Shown here: one piece after another, positions 12,911-24,062 of the stretch
How positions within the stretch are numbered: the first letter of the stretch is position 1
How the letters are laid out: every line of letters starts with the position of its first letter
DNA from: Xenopus tropicalis
Taxonomy: Eukaryota; Chordata; Amphibia; Anura; Pipidae
NCBI RefSeq assembly: GCF_000004195.4
Contig: NC_030678.2
Location: 82,992,904 to 83,056,903 of the forward strand
Reading direction: 5' to 3'
DNA length: 64,000 nucleotides
Made by a program: the position numbers and the translations under genes
Notes under the pieces: model-generated
Told to the model about the DNA's origin: nothing
What the model saw: only the letters and a program-made list of their open reading frames with translations
Database searches by the model: none

Positions 12911-14485
12911 TCTCTCATGTCCAATATCAAAGCTCCATCTTATAAAAAAAATCTGTAGTATAGAACGATTTTGGTAACAATAAGAAAAGCATAAATTAAA
13001 GCAACTTGCTTTATGGTTTATGTTATTCCCCTGTTGAAGATCCCACTGGCCAAAGGCTGCTAATATTATTAGGAATCATGCCTGCTGAGAGAAAAATTTG
13101 GTATCTTAAACACTAAGAAAATGATTGGGGGGTAGTAAACTGACAACAAAGTGGTGGAATGAAAGATACCAACCGCATAAGAAAGCAGATGTCCCCAATA
13201 AACAATGACATGCTTGCAGCCACCCTTCAGCTAGGAAACAATAATGACTACTGTAAAAAAGGAGAAGGCTGAACTATATAACTTTGGGGCAGCAAGGTCA
13301 TAAGAAGAGTAACAGGGTATACAGTCTAAAACGCCAAATATAAACTGGAAAAACAGCAAGAGAAGCAATGTGGTTGGAGGAATGAGTCATGAACCAAAGT
13401 AGAAACAAGTCAAATCAAAAACCAATCCAGAAAAGTACAAAACGCACTCTATGCTCACGCTAATGTGTCAGACAAGCTTTCCTTATGCACTGCTTGACAG
13501 ATAAACAGCAATAAATAACTTTCCTAAATTAATCATTAGCTTTTAAGTGTAATGTCAGGGAGACGCCACTCACAGACGCGCCTGACACCGGGATGGGGAA
13601 CCAACTGAGTTTCACTCAGTCACCTTTCACACAGGTTAGACTAACATCAAGCACCCTCAAACACACCACTGCCCCAAATAACTATTCGCTGCCACCATCT
13701 ATCATTTAAGAGGCGATAGAAACCTAATTACACAAATATATCATACACAAATTTCCTACTGCAGTGAGGGATAGTTCTACTGCTTCCACACACACACACC
13801 AGCAGCCATGGTTAATTTACATACACACTGCCCTACTGACAGTCCACTAGCTAATTAGCATCTAGGCCTGAGCAGTCATACAAGGTACGTGGGAATCGAT
13901 ATAGAGCCAAAGGACAGAACTTATTAAATTTTATATTTAATATTACAAGGGTAAACAGTGCAATTTTAAAAAGATGTTACAAAAGAGAAATATACATGCA
14001 AAACAGTCTGGTACCTGGGTCTGTGCCCTTTTTTATCCTACTGCTGGGACCCCCCCTCATTACTGTATTCATGGGAAGGGAGTGCCCAGGGCTGTGTCAC
14101 AGGACCTCCCCTGTAGAGCTGTACTTCTCCTGCCAGTTTCTGGTCATATAATATTGGTACTTGCCAGTACACAATATTATTATGACAATAGGGGCTTGTC
14201 TTAACCCATATGGGGGCGATCAAAATGATACCAAACATGAGGGGTGTCTCATGTCCCAGTCCCCCAGAACCCATTCCTCCTAACTGGTGGGTATAGGCTG
14301 CCCCTGTTTGGTATCATTGGGAAGCCTGGGGCCTCCTCCTAAATCCTATGTGATTTATAAGGAAGTGGACCTTAAAGCAGCGGAGATATGGATCCATTTC
14401 TATAATCCATATTTTCGATATGCTGTTCCCCCCTGCAGGTCTAGTCCACACTTTGCCCCCTTAGGGCCCAAACCCTTGCAGTGAT
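12911..14485. other. non-coding DNA; possible old retroelement debris
   Basis: From about 13550 the base composition becomes more GC-rich ('tgtcagggagacgccactca'), which looks like transposon debris. I could not find paired ends, a target duplication or a protein frame. The short frames around 13974-14484 are mutually antisense. Confidence 0.35.
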
Positions 14486-14590
14486 AGTTACATAGTTAAG
14501 TGGGGTTGTTAAAAGACCAAAGTCCATCAAGTTCAGCCCTTCTAAGTGAACCCAGTAGGGTCACTTAGGGTCCTGGACGCCTACCCCTGC
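14486..14590 (-). mobile_element. CR1/Rex1-like LINE 3' tail, antisense fragment
   Basis: Reverse-complemented, it reads 'gctgaacttgatggacttt', then 'ggtcttttaacaacccc', ending 'taactatgtaacta'. This is the 3' end shared by the LINEs at 30.6-32.5 and 38.1-39.4 kb. Only the tail is present, as expected for strong 5' truncation. Confidence 0.75.
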
Positions 14591-15217
14591 CTGATTTTAT
14601 GCTCACTTTTGCATTTTTCTTAGGATCACTTAGCAATGAAAACGCGTGACGACATCTTGGTTCAAAAAAAATCCACAGCGTTTATGAAACATGAAAGCAA
14701 TTAATTATTCTTGTTGCTAACTAACATCAAATACCTGTCTATCCAAAAAACACTGCCCCTAATAGGGGGTCACTATACAACAAAGGAGGCTATCACCTGT
14801 TAACCTTCCCCGCTTTGCTGAATTTTTGCACTCTTCATCACTATCATCCAGCAAATACCAAACCTAACCAATATGTACATAAAACATACCACCCAGTATC
14901 AACCCTGCCAAAATGGGCAGGAGGGTGGAAATTTTCCTCCATCTGCCCACTGTCAAAAGCACAAAGATCAGTGCCAAACTGCCACTAATGCCACTGCCCC
15001 CTCTCTGCTCCACCACCATCCTGCTACCCTGCACCATTTAAAATCATCTGTCAGGTGCACTCCCCAGAAGTTGAACCACATCCCACCTTCCTCTACGTGC
15101 AGTGCCATGATTTGGACCGTAGCAAAAAAGCAAAGTGCAGAGAACATTGTGCCAATTTTTTCATATGTTTAACATTGTCCCGTACTTCTTAAACAAGGCC
15201 TTGTGTGCACATTTCTA
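14591..15217. other. non-coding DNA, nothing recognised
   Basis: Contains a 99-codon frame at 14873-15172 of low complexity (His/Pro/Ser) without recognisable similarity. I do not call it a gene. Confidence 0.45.
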
Positions 15218-15482
15218 AAGGTGGCCATACACACTAAGATCCACTCGCTTGGAGGTCGCCAAGCGAGCGGATCTTCTTCCGATATCCCCACCTACGAGTG
15301 GCCAATATCAGGCGAATTTAGGCTAATTCGGGCCAAACGATCGAATTAGAACAACGGTAATGGGTGCAGTCGGTTCGGGGACTGCATCAATGAGTCAATG
15401 CGGTCTGCCCGATTTCAGGCCAGATGTCGGTCGGGCAGGCCCGTCGTTAGTGCCCCTACACGGGGCATTTTACTGCCACCTT
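15218..15482 (+). mobile_element. 'aaggtggccatacac' MITE, complete copy
   Basis: The left terminus is aaggtggccatacacactaa and the right terminus is ttttactgccacctta. The inverted core AAGGTGGC/GCCACCTT lies at the extreme ends; the interior is GC-rich with 'ccgatat' and 'gggcag' words typical of the family. It is non-coding. The related element at 43171-43349 has a short flanking duplication. Confidence 0.65.
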
Positions 15483-16425
15483 ATATAAGACCGCTGATTT
15501 ACCACCAGAACATCCCAAGAAAATATGCACACTTGTTATATTATATATAAACCCCACCTGTGTTGTTATAATGAGTTTTGAAGGAACATAGTTTCAGGGA
15601 GCACTGGGGCAATTAACTCCTTTTCCAACTGCTTCCGATTTTGGTGAATTAATTTCTCACTAATTTCATGTTGCATACTTTTAATAGTGCCATGGTAGCA
15701 CAATTCATTTTTCTCCAGCATTGGAATGCCAAAAGACATTCATTTTGCCACTGTGCTTGCTAACAGCGCCCAAATGTTTTAAGTGTCCTACATGCAATTT
15801 TGCTAAAATCAAAACCATCCATTTATTTCCAGTGTTAGTGGAAATTATTAAAAGCCATAAAATGTGTAACCTTGCTAGTAATCCATAGCTAGCCATCTAC
15901 AAGGAGCTGTTACTGGTCACTGTTTGAAAGCAAATATCTGATGAATTTTGTAGGTTACTAGACCTGGTATAAACGTTTATTATTTTTAATTAGAAGGATA
16001 AGTATGCAACGCTGGCATCTTGTTTGCCTGGGCCACAGTGAGGATTGAAGCGGAAGAATATATTGACATGGTCCATGCTCCTACAGAAGTACCCTGGGAA
16101 ATTCTCAGCGAACAGGAGCACTGAGCAGGGATTTCAGTTAAACAATTGTAATCACAAGGGCTTCCTATCATTTTCACAACCCCCTTTTCTTCACCTTTGA
16201 ACAAAGGACATCTTTTAATCTGTGATGCCCATCTTCAGGACTTGTTTAAGCAATGGAAGCTGTTTTTTATTGTTAGCCTTGTAGAGAGAAAGGAGATTAA
16301 ATAATAAATGCTCTTAAGTTTGATATTTGTCTAGTAACCCATAGCAACCAAACAGCCAATAGTATACACTGGTAAGCTGCTTGAACACATATGATTCCTT
16401 GCTAGAGGTTACCAGAAAAATTTGC
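15483..16425. other. non-coding DNA, nothing recognised
   Basis: Only short opposing frames; no repeat I can name. Confidence 0.5.
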
Positions 16426-16429
16426 GAAA

Positions 16430-16640
16430 GTGCACAGTGTTTTTGTTGCATGTGACTTTTTTTGACGTGTCCGCAACTATTTTGACGCACCCACAGGCAT
16501 TTAGATGCCCATCAAATTTTTTCACGCTCAATTATTGTGCAAGTTTCACAAGAAAACCAATGGTGAAATGCGGAAATTCTCTGTGAATCCATGCCTGCTG
16601 AAAAATAGCAATTGTTTCCAATTGTTTGAAGCTCTGTGGC
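16430..16640 (-). mobile_element. TAGTGATGAGC-family MITE fragment
   Basis: 'ccaatggtgaaatgcggaaa', 'tctgtgaatccatgcctgc' and 'ttgacgcacccac' match the family's internal blocks in reverse orientation. Both termini are lost. Confidence 0.5.
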
Positions 16641-16755
16641 AAAAGCATCCATTTACTAAAACAAGGTAAAATACAAAGTATAAAGTGCAAAACGCAAACA
16701 AAATTGCCATTTTGTATACTTGAGAGTTGTTTCCACTTGTGTAAAACATTCATGT

Positions 16756-16920
16756 GTGACATGATTACCCTGTACAAGTACATTAGAGGGGATTATAGGC
16801 AGATAGGGGGTGTTCTTTTTTCCCATCAAACAGCCCCCCCTTTAGATTAGAGGAATGGAGTTTCCATTTGAAGCAGCGTTACAGTACAGTTAGTATTAAT
16901 GTTTGTATATATAGTTTATG
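16756..16920 (+). pseudogene. CR1/Rex1-like LINE fragment (RT C-terminal end)
   Basis: Matches the end of the reverse transcriptase frame at 32097-32415: 'catgattaccctgtacaagt', then 'acattagaggggattatagg', then 'agattagaggaatggagttt', then 'ttgaagcagcgtt'. About 150 bases between 'gaagcagcgt' and 'acagttagta' are deleted relative to the 32.2-kb copy. The copy then continues after an insertion, at 17365. Confidence 0.8.
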
Positions 16921-17364
16921 GGGCAAATTCATCAAAGTCCGAATGGGTACAATTACAAAAAAATCGTATTTTTTTTTAAGTTTAGAAGTGTTCTACTAAT
17001 ATCGTTAAAAAGTATGACTTTTTAGTGATCCATTCGTTATTCCATGAAAAAATCGTTCTTTGCGCAGCGGTAACTAAAGTTTCGGAATTCATTCAAGCTT
17101 TGGTATCATTACTATCTTTTGGCCAGGTTGGAGCTGCAGAGTGCTATCGAGTCCTATGTGAAGCTTCCAAAAACATGCATTAAAGTTTCAAAGTCAGAAA
17201 GGGTTTCACGCCGTTTACAATAGTTCATATACGAAAATACACAACAATATTTCTGTCCGACCACGTTACGAATTTTTGCGCAATTAACGCACATCCAAAA
17301 TTATCATATTTACTTCGAATTTTTGCCAATCGTACTTTTAATTATCTGAAATTCGGCCTCTAAG
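16921..17364 (+). mobile_element. 444-bp insertion inside a LINE 3' UTR
   Basis: The flanking LINE reads 'atagtttatg' before and 'tatgtgagtg' after. In the copies at 32.4 and 39.3 kb these are directly joined, so this block is a later insertion. It starts gggcaaattcatcaaagtcc, resembling the 'ggggc(t/a)gatttacta' MITE termini elsewhere in the window, and is rich in 'cgaat' and 'tttcg' words. I see no clear matching right terminus and no unambiguous target duplication. Confidence 0.6.
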
Positions 17365-17472
17365 TATGTGAGTGTATAGATAGGTAAGTATAGGTTTGTG
17401 TGTGCTGGGTTTACTTGGAAGGGTTGAACTTGATGGACTTGATGTTTTTTTAACCCTATGTAACTATGTAAC
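17365..17472 (+). mobile_element. CR1/Rex1-like LINE 3' tail
   Basis: Continues the fragment at 16756-16920: 'tatgtgagtgtatagatagg', 'gggttgaacttgatggac', ending 'ccctatgtaactatgtaac'. The tail is a partial (ATGTAACT) repeat, the same as in the longer copies. Confidence 0.85.
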
Positions 17473-18614
17473 CAGTACAAGCACCAATTACTATCCATTT
17501 TTATGCACATTGTGGTGTTTTCTTTTATCAAAGCTCCATCAAACGTCTATTGCCATTTTAGCTACACCTGGGCCATTCACAGACACCTAGCACTTAAAAT
17601 TTAGAATTATGATGAACCAATATACAGACCCCTGGGACACAGGAATCACTACTCTGCTCACTAGCTGGTAATTGTAGCTGCTGGAATCAAAATCTAACTG
17701 AATAGGATCTGAACAGTCATCAGCCGATGACCTCTACTCTTAAAAACAAACTGGTACAGACCTTTCCCCATCTCTTTCAATTTTAATGTATCTGTGGAAA
17801 CCTGCATTTCCCAAGAGCCAGTAGTTCAGCAAAAGCTGAAGGGCACAGACAGGGTGTTTCTGATGAGGAAAATCTTAAGTGATCTCTGCATCTTAGTTGA
17901 CATGCCCAAGCTGTCACTTGACATCTAGAGGTCACTTATATTACTTAGAATTCATGTGGCACTAGGCCTCTGAGTTTTTCCATTCCTTCTGTTAGTTTCA
18001 TAAACATTATTACAACTGATAGTAATATATTATTTTAATAAAAAATCATCTAATACATCCAAGTTGCTTATATATTAAAGATGTGGTGCGTGCCCTTGCA
18101 TCTTTAGGTCAATTTATAGCTTCTGTATATTATTCTGTGGCTCTAACAGGTCCATCTCTGGAGAGAGGTGAACCTGCAGAGTTGTTTATGTGAGCAGAAT
18201 GGCTCTTTTCCTTAGACTAAGGAAGCTAGTAGACAGCACTGAATCATTTTTATGCTTGTTATGTACAAGCACAGTATAGTGGTTTCTCAGTTTGTATGAC
18301 AAGCACACTATAATCACGTTATCTAACTTGAGCAGCAACATTTTATGCCAAGACCATAGTACTGAGTTATATGTTGCAGCTCAATGGTAGAGAGAGAGGT
18401 ACTGGGCATATATGCACTTGAATACCCTAGATGAGCCCTCTCCATTTTATATAAACCTTATGATGTCCCACAGTGAAAGAAAGGGGAAGGATTTTTTTGG
18501 AGGGGGGGGGCACCTGTCCTATGTTCCCCATCATCATTTCTGTAAGTGAATTAAAAGTAGAGTGGACAAAGGAGCCATTCCAGTACTTTCCACATGACAC
18601 TGCCTGTAATACCT
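17473..18614. other. non-coding DNA, nothing recognised
   Basis: A G-run at about 18501-18511. No supported gene. Confidence 0.5.
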
Positions 18615-18870
18615 ATACTGGCTTTGTGCCTTTGTATATTGTCTCTACACTATACACATCTTTTTATCATGAAGTGCACCTGTCACTCATTCGCCTGCTT
18701 TTAGGCAAATGGCACAAAAGGAAAGGATTATGTACTGAATTGTATGTTATGTTGTGCTTTTTGAAATGTATCACCAACTGTATGTAGCTTTATTGTACAA
18801 CACTGTGGGGATATGTTGGTGTTTTATAAATAATATGTTGGGATTTTATAAATAATGATAATAGCTATCT
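18615..18870 (+). repeat. SINE/LINE-tail-like repeat, sense copy
   Basis: Contains 'tacaacactgtggggatatg' followed by 'ttggtgttttataaataat' and a partial duplication of that tail ('gttgggattttataaataat'), then A/T-rich sequence. It belongs to the family listed at 12735-12910. Confidence 0.5.
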
Positions 18871-19294
18871 TGTTCTTCTCACAGGGCAATATTAGTGTAA
18901 TTTTGACTTGCTGAAATTACAGCATTATCAATCATTAGAAAGGTAGATGTAGCATGGTTTTTGTGCTAGAAAAATGTCTTTACTGCCCCAATAAACAAAT
19001 ACCAGGGAGCAAGATAAACAGTGCTGTAACTGCAGGAGTACAGATGTTGTGACTGTACCAGGGCCCAGTTAGGGGGTACAAAGTTCACAAAAGAGAACAA
19101 CACTTATTGAGCAACAACGCTGTCAGACTTGGCCTCCTAGGACCAATCCGAGTACTTGACACCCAAGGCCCACTCTAAAAATTGTTAGATGTAAAATATT
19201 TGTGTATCCCCATGGTTGAAATAATAGAGTTTGTGGGATTTTTAATACAGTGAGGATCACGAGCATATTCTCTGGTACCCTGGAAGGCAATCCT

Positions 19295-19440
19295 AAGGTG
19301 GCTATACATGTTCAGATTTGGTTAAGATGTTTGACCAATTTTGACCATACTACCAGAATATCTGGGCATGTGTGTACAGATTTTTACCTGCTCAGTCCGT
19401 CTACCCAAACTGACCGCAACTGCATCAAAACAATCTGACC
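19295..19440 (+). mobile_element. 'aaggtggccatacac' MITE fragment
   Basis: Starts aaggtggctatacatgttca, the terminus shared with 15218. The right end is not identified. It encodes nothing recognisable. Confidence 0.5.
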
Positions 19441-19564
19441 TGTGACTCAGGTTGCCACTTTTTCTGGAAAAAATACCGGCCTTCCTATATTTTTATCTTT
19501 CTACCCTAATAATAACATTGGCATTAAACATAATTATTACCACCCACGTGGCAACCTTACATGC

Positions 19565-19625
19565 ATCATTATTATTAACATTTATTTATAAAGCGCCAAC
19601 ATATTCTTCAGTGCTGTACATCATA
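19565..19625 (-). repeat. SINE/LINE-tail-like repeat, short piece
   Basis: 'ttattattaacatttattta' followed by 'taaagcgccaacatattctt' and 'cagtgctgtaca' is the antisense form of the tail at 18.8 kb, and its best-preserved copy in the window. Confidence 0.65.
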
Positions 19626-20391
19626 ATACAGGAAGTGATGTATTTGTAGACCGGAAGTTGCCATAAACAAGAAGTGACTTCACCTGGAGATGGGAAAGGT
19701 AAAAATGTTAAAAATAAGAGTTAAAAAAATTTGCACTGCAACCTAACGTCTGAATACAGTGACCTGCAAACCCACCAACCACCCCCATACAGCCTTGAAA
19801 ATACTTACATTGTTTGTAGGTAACCCTTGGGTTTCTGTAGGTACCTCACCTGCTGCAGGACACTACTAAGAATCCATCCATTATAAACTACAGCTTGCAC
19901 TATGTTAAAACCCTCTTTAGAATATGGTGGCAATTACTGTCCAGTAATGTTTGAGTAAACGATGGTTCCCAGATAATGTATACATCCCATTTAAAATGTT
20001 TTCTTCTAACTTATGGGAAAAACAAATTATAACCATTATCACTGACAAAAATGAAATACATTTAACGAGTAAACTGTATTGTTTTTTTCTATGCAACCAT
20101 CATTATATAAATGTATCTCTCCAAGAAGGAAAGAAAATTACATTAAATGCATTTCAGTGGTAAAGAAATACAAAGCTGTCTGCTAATCTACTTCCTCTTG
20201 ATAAAGATAAAAAACAAAGAAATGTAAAAGATAGAATTATATTCTGTGTTATAAATAGTTTTTCTTTTTCATTCATTTTGATTAAATGGGATGGATAGGT
20301 GCAAATACATTTTTTTAAAAAGGTGTTCTATTTGCAGTATACAGGTATTTCAGGTAGTTTTTTAATTTGGATCAAGAGACCTTAAGTCAAG
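19626..20391. other. non-coding DNA, nothing recognised
   Basis: AT-rich; the 70-codon frame at 19951-20163 has no recognisable features. Confidence 0.5.
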
Positions 20392-20841
20392 GGGGCTGAT
20401 TTACTAAGACACGATTTCGAATCCAAATTGGAAAAATTCCGATTGGAAACGAACATTTTGCGACTTTTTCGTATTCTTTGCAATTTTTTTCGGCGTCTTT
20501 ACGATTTTTGCGTAAAAACGCAAGTTTTTCGTAGCCATTACGAAAGTTGCGCAAAGTCGCGATTTTTTCGTAGCGTTAACACTTGCGCGCAAAGTCGCGC
20601 CTTTTTCGTAGCATTAAAACTTAAAAGGCGCAACGTTTCGCGCAAGTTTTAACGCTACGAAAAAATCGCGACTTTGCGCAACTTTTGTAATGGCTACGAA
20701 AAACTCGCGTTTTTATGCAAAAATCGTAAAGACGCCGAAAAAATCGTAAAAAATACGGAAAAAATCGCAAAATTACCGATCATTACGAAAAAAAAGCAAT
20801 CGGACGCATTCGGCCCGTTCGTGGGTTAGTAAATGTGCCCC
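20392..20841. mobile_element. 450-bp palindromic MITE with AAG target duplication
   Basis: Starts ggggctgatttactaag and ends gtgggttagtaaatgtgcccc; the two halves are near inverted complements over almost the whole length, meeting around 20617. The interior is made of gcgactttttcg/cgaaaaaatcgc-type words. The triplet AAG lies at 20389-20391 and 20842-20844. A 3-bp target duplication with GGGGC-type termini suggests PIF/Harbinger-like mobilisation (inference). Same family as 43357-43804. Single-stranded, it would fold into a long hairpin. Confidence 0.85.
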
Positions 20842-20849
20842 AAGGTGTT

Positions 20850-20970
20850 TTATTATTAAAGAGGAAATAATTTAAACATTTTTTTTTTAAAAATTCCTCA
20901 ATAGGAGTTGGCCTATCAGTAAGTGCTTTCTGGGTAATGGGTTTCCAGATAAGACATCCCATAACTGTAT
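20850..20970 (+). mobile_element. degraded right end of 'atacaggtatggg' MITE
   Basis: 'taatttaaacattttttttt', 'ctttctgggtaatgggtttc', 'cagataagacatcccataac' and 'tgta' follow the right half of the family seen at 33868-34094. It directly follows the palindromic MITE. Confidence 0.5.
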
Positions 20971-21251
20971 TTCTATTTACTGATTGCATTTTAATTTACC
21001 CAGTCTGTTTTCTGCAGCAAGTTTCAAAACTATGGGGCCAAATTTATTTGGAAATGCTGCAGGATGTCCAGACATTGAAACTTTGGTGATACTGATCCAA
21101 ATTCATTAATTAATCAATTTCATAAATATTGATTACAATCAATATTTAGCATTTCCAAGCCTGCAGACAAGCCAACAGGATGACTAGTCTGGGATTTCCA
21201 ATAGAAGGTTATGGGCAATAATTAATAATAAATTTGATCAATAGCAACACC
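20971..21251. other. non-coding DNA
   Basis: Nothing recognised. Confidence 0.5.
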
Positions 21252-21252
21252 C

Positions 21253-21296
21253 TTACAGGAAAATCAGGTAAAATCAGGTAAAATCAGGTAAAATCA
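21253..21296 (+). repeat. short tandem repeat, 10-bp unit
   Basis: Four head-to-tail near-copies of 'aaaatcaggt' (the last one changed to 'aaaatcattt'). A minor local duplication. Confidence 0.85.
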
Positions 21297-22554
21297 TTTG
21301 AACCAGATCATTACAATCCATTATAGATCGACCATTGCAATACTTAACACTAATGGGCATTATAGGTAGATCAAAATTTTTCCCTCTAGCTACTGGTGGC
21401 GAGCTATATTCAGTGGCAAAACAATAGAGGAAACATACCCCGCGGTCACTTGGGAGGTCTGCTTCCTTCAGTTGGCTCTCTGCTCCACACATGCTCCCAT
21501 GTAGGAAGGTGGGTGGGGACCAGGGATTTGTAGGTGGGAGGTGCATCAGAGCAGAGGGAGGATGCATCAGGGTGGGGGGCCGGAGTTTGTTATTCTACAT
21601 CGGCCCCTCTGAAGATTTTTTTGTAGGGGGGCCCAGCACAGAGGCCACTGGCTATATTTCATCTTTTAAAAAATAAGTTCAACTAATATATCTTTTTAAT
21701 TGTTATTAAATGTATTTTCAAAGGTTACCCTAGCTGAAGCGTAAGTCAAAAATGCCCATTGGTTACCATATCTTCCTTTGGTATGGTCATTTGTGCTTAA
21801 CTGTTGCTGGAAAATATTGTGTGTGGGGATCAGTTTTATATTTATTATCGTTACTTACTCTTGATTATTATTACTATTATATTGATTTTTGTTATGTTTA
21901 AAATTGCACATACAGTCCAATGTGGTTGGTACATTTAGATTTTTAGATAAGGACTATGCTTCCCTTTCAACCTTTTGGTTTTTGTTTTTAGGAAAAATTT
22001 TATGAAATTTCTATGGTGTGCTTAACAGCAATTAACTTTGAGTCTCTGCGTGGTGTTTTTTCCAGACCAGGTTTTCTTTTCTTTTTAGTTTTTTATCCTT
22101 TACATTCTATCATATCATAGGCATTGCCAAAAATATCTTTTAAAAATCTGTCTTTAATTAAAACAAAGTCTTTACACCAGTGTATGATAAAATTTAGGTA
22201 GCCCCTTAACATACTAATTGGATGGAAACATAACCATACCAACTTTACCATAAAGCATACATATAAATTTGCTTAAGATGGTGCTACTGAGCTTCTTATG
22301 TTGGTGCCTAAACCCTGGATATAAAACTCATTTTATTATTATGGAGTATTGTTTCTTACAAGTTTCCACCTGCAAGTAGGTGAGGAGGGTACAGCATAAA
22401 AAGAAGAAAGGAATGAGGGAAATGTGTAAGGCAAAAAGGCTGAAAAGTATAAAATGGAAAGGGGGAAAAGAAGTGCTGATACAAAAAATCGCACACCCCA
22501 AAAAATCTACAAGCAGGTTAACCAGCTTCTGATTAATTTGAATATAGTGTTTGT
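21297..22554. other. non-coding DNA, nothing recognised
   Basis: A GC-richer island at 21480-21620 carries opposing frames with Gly/Arg-rich translations but no domain. Confidence 0.45.
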
Positions 22555-22660
22555 GTGTGTGATAGGGATCTTAGATTGTAAGCTCCATTGGGGAAGGACT
22601 AACGTGGATAATAATCTCTGTAAAAACGCTGTGGAACGGATAAGAATATGCTATCTAGCT
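22555..22660 (+). repeat. SINE/LINE-tail-like repeat, partial
   Basis: 'gggatcttagattgtaagct', 'ccattggggaaggac' and 'gctgtggaacggataagaat' follow the sense order of the family listed at 12735-12910. Confidence 0.55.
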
Positions 22661-23404
22661 GGAAGAAAAAAAATCTATTTTGCTACTTATTTCAGATAAA
22701 TCAATTCACTAATCTGTAACAGATACTAGTAATATATGACAATAAATCAAAAACTCATATATATGGAGCTGCTTTATATATTGACTCATAACTTAATATT
22801 ATGACAATCTCCGCATCACTAAGTCCTCTGTAGCAACCAATCTCTACCTGCTCACTGACCAATTACATATATAAAATTGATTGCACTACTCACTAGTCAG
22901 ACATATTTACCACCTGATCTCATAAATTATGCTTATTTATGAATTGATTTGTACCTCTCACAGACATGGCACTTTAGTCAAATGAGTTGTTGAAGGGGCC
23001 CTAAAACCCACCATACTTTGTCCCACTGCACCCCCTGGTTTTCTATTGAATGAGGCAAAAAATGTAACTACACATGCAAGAGAATTCACCAGTGAAAATT
23101 TTACTAGACAAAACGCAAACAAACTCACCAGTGAAAAAGCTGATTACCAGCACTATGTCAGGCATCTTGCTATTCCGTTACATGTGGAGACTATTATATA
23201 ATTTTTGCTCTATTACATTACACTGTAATCAGACATGAGAGTAAAGGACACACTTGTTTAGTGCCGGGAAAATGTGTTTAGTGCTTCCAAAACTAACTGC
23301 AAGAACAAAGTCAAATTTATACAGAGCAGGCGGGATTCTCATTGGAAGATTATTTTGTAATTTAGGGCAGCCACAGGTTGTAGAGAGTTGGGGAAAAGTT
23401 TTTG

Positions 23405-23610
23405 AAAATTTTAGGGGGCGTTTACTAACCCTTTTTTTTTCAAATTTGGATTTTTGCAGATTTTTGGAGATTTGCTCTGCATCTAAACGGCTAAAAATCC
23501 GAATCCAACAATTCACTGGCTAAAACTTGCCAAGATCACATAGAAGTCAATGGCAGATGTCCCTCTCCTTTCCTGAAACTTTAGAGGTTTCGGATTTTTG
23601 ATGCTAGTTT
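23405..23610 (+). mobile_element. MITE fragment, 'agggggcgtttactaac' type
   Basis: Begins agggggcgtttactaaccc and contains 'ggctaaaaatccgaatccaa', 'ctggctaaaacttgccaaga' and 'tttcggatttttgatgc'. The same phrases occur at 7670-7720 and 37.2-37.7 kb. The right terminus is not identified. Confidence 0.5.
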
Positions 23611-23639
23611 TTTGCGTGACAATTCATACATTGGGCAGA

Positions 23640-23730
23640 GTAACATATAAAGCAACCAATAAACGATACAAGAGGTGAAGAGAGTCCTGCCCAAAAGAGC
23701 TTACAATCTACAAGGAGAAAGGGTTGAGAC
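23640..23730 (-). repeat. SINE/LINE-tail-like repeat, antisense
   Basis: 'agtcctgcccaaaagagctt' and 'acaatctacaaggagaaa' are the antisense form of the 'tagattgtaagctc' block. Confidence 0.55.
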
Positions 23731-23859
23731 ACAGGATGTGGGAATGGGCAAGATCAGTATTTAAGAATACAACCCCGATGTTGCTGCACTACAGCTCCAT
23801 ATATCCCTTTTTTTGCTTAATGGTTTAGTAGACATTAATAGTATAGAAAATAGACATTT

Positions 23860-24062
23860 TTCAGTTTTCACTTTCTGTTGTTTTAGAGTTACATTTTTGG
23901 TTCAGGAGCTATTATGCAGAAAAAAGGCAAAATAGGAAGACTGATGTTAAATTAAAAAATAAAACACAAATTAAAAAAGCAAGACCAAAGAAAGACCAGT
24001 TGAAAGGTTACCTAGAATAGATCCATCTATAATATATTAAAAGGCAAACTTCTCCTTTAATT
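23860..24062 (+). mobile_element. partial TTAA-type MITE
   Basis: Ends 'aaaggcaaacttctccttta' followed by A, giving a terminal TTAA. The interior 'ggttcaggagctattatgc' recurs weakly at 7870. The left end is not resolved. Confidence 0.4.

Noticed and set aside
13548..14480. Possible solo LTR starting 'tgtaatgtcaggga'
   Set aside because: No matching CA-ended right boundary or target duplication was found, and the sequence is followed directly by a LINE tail.
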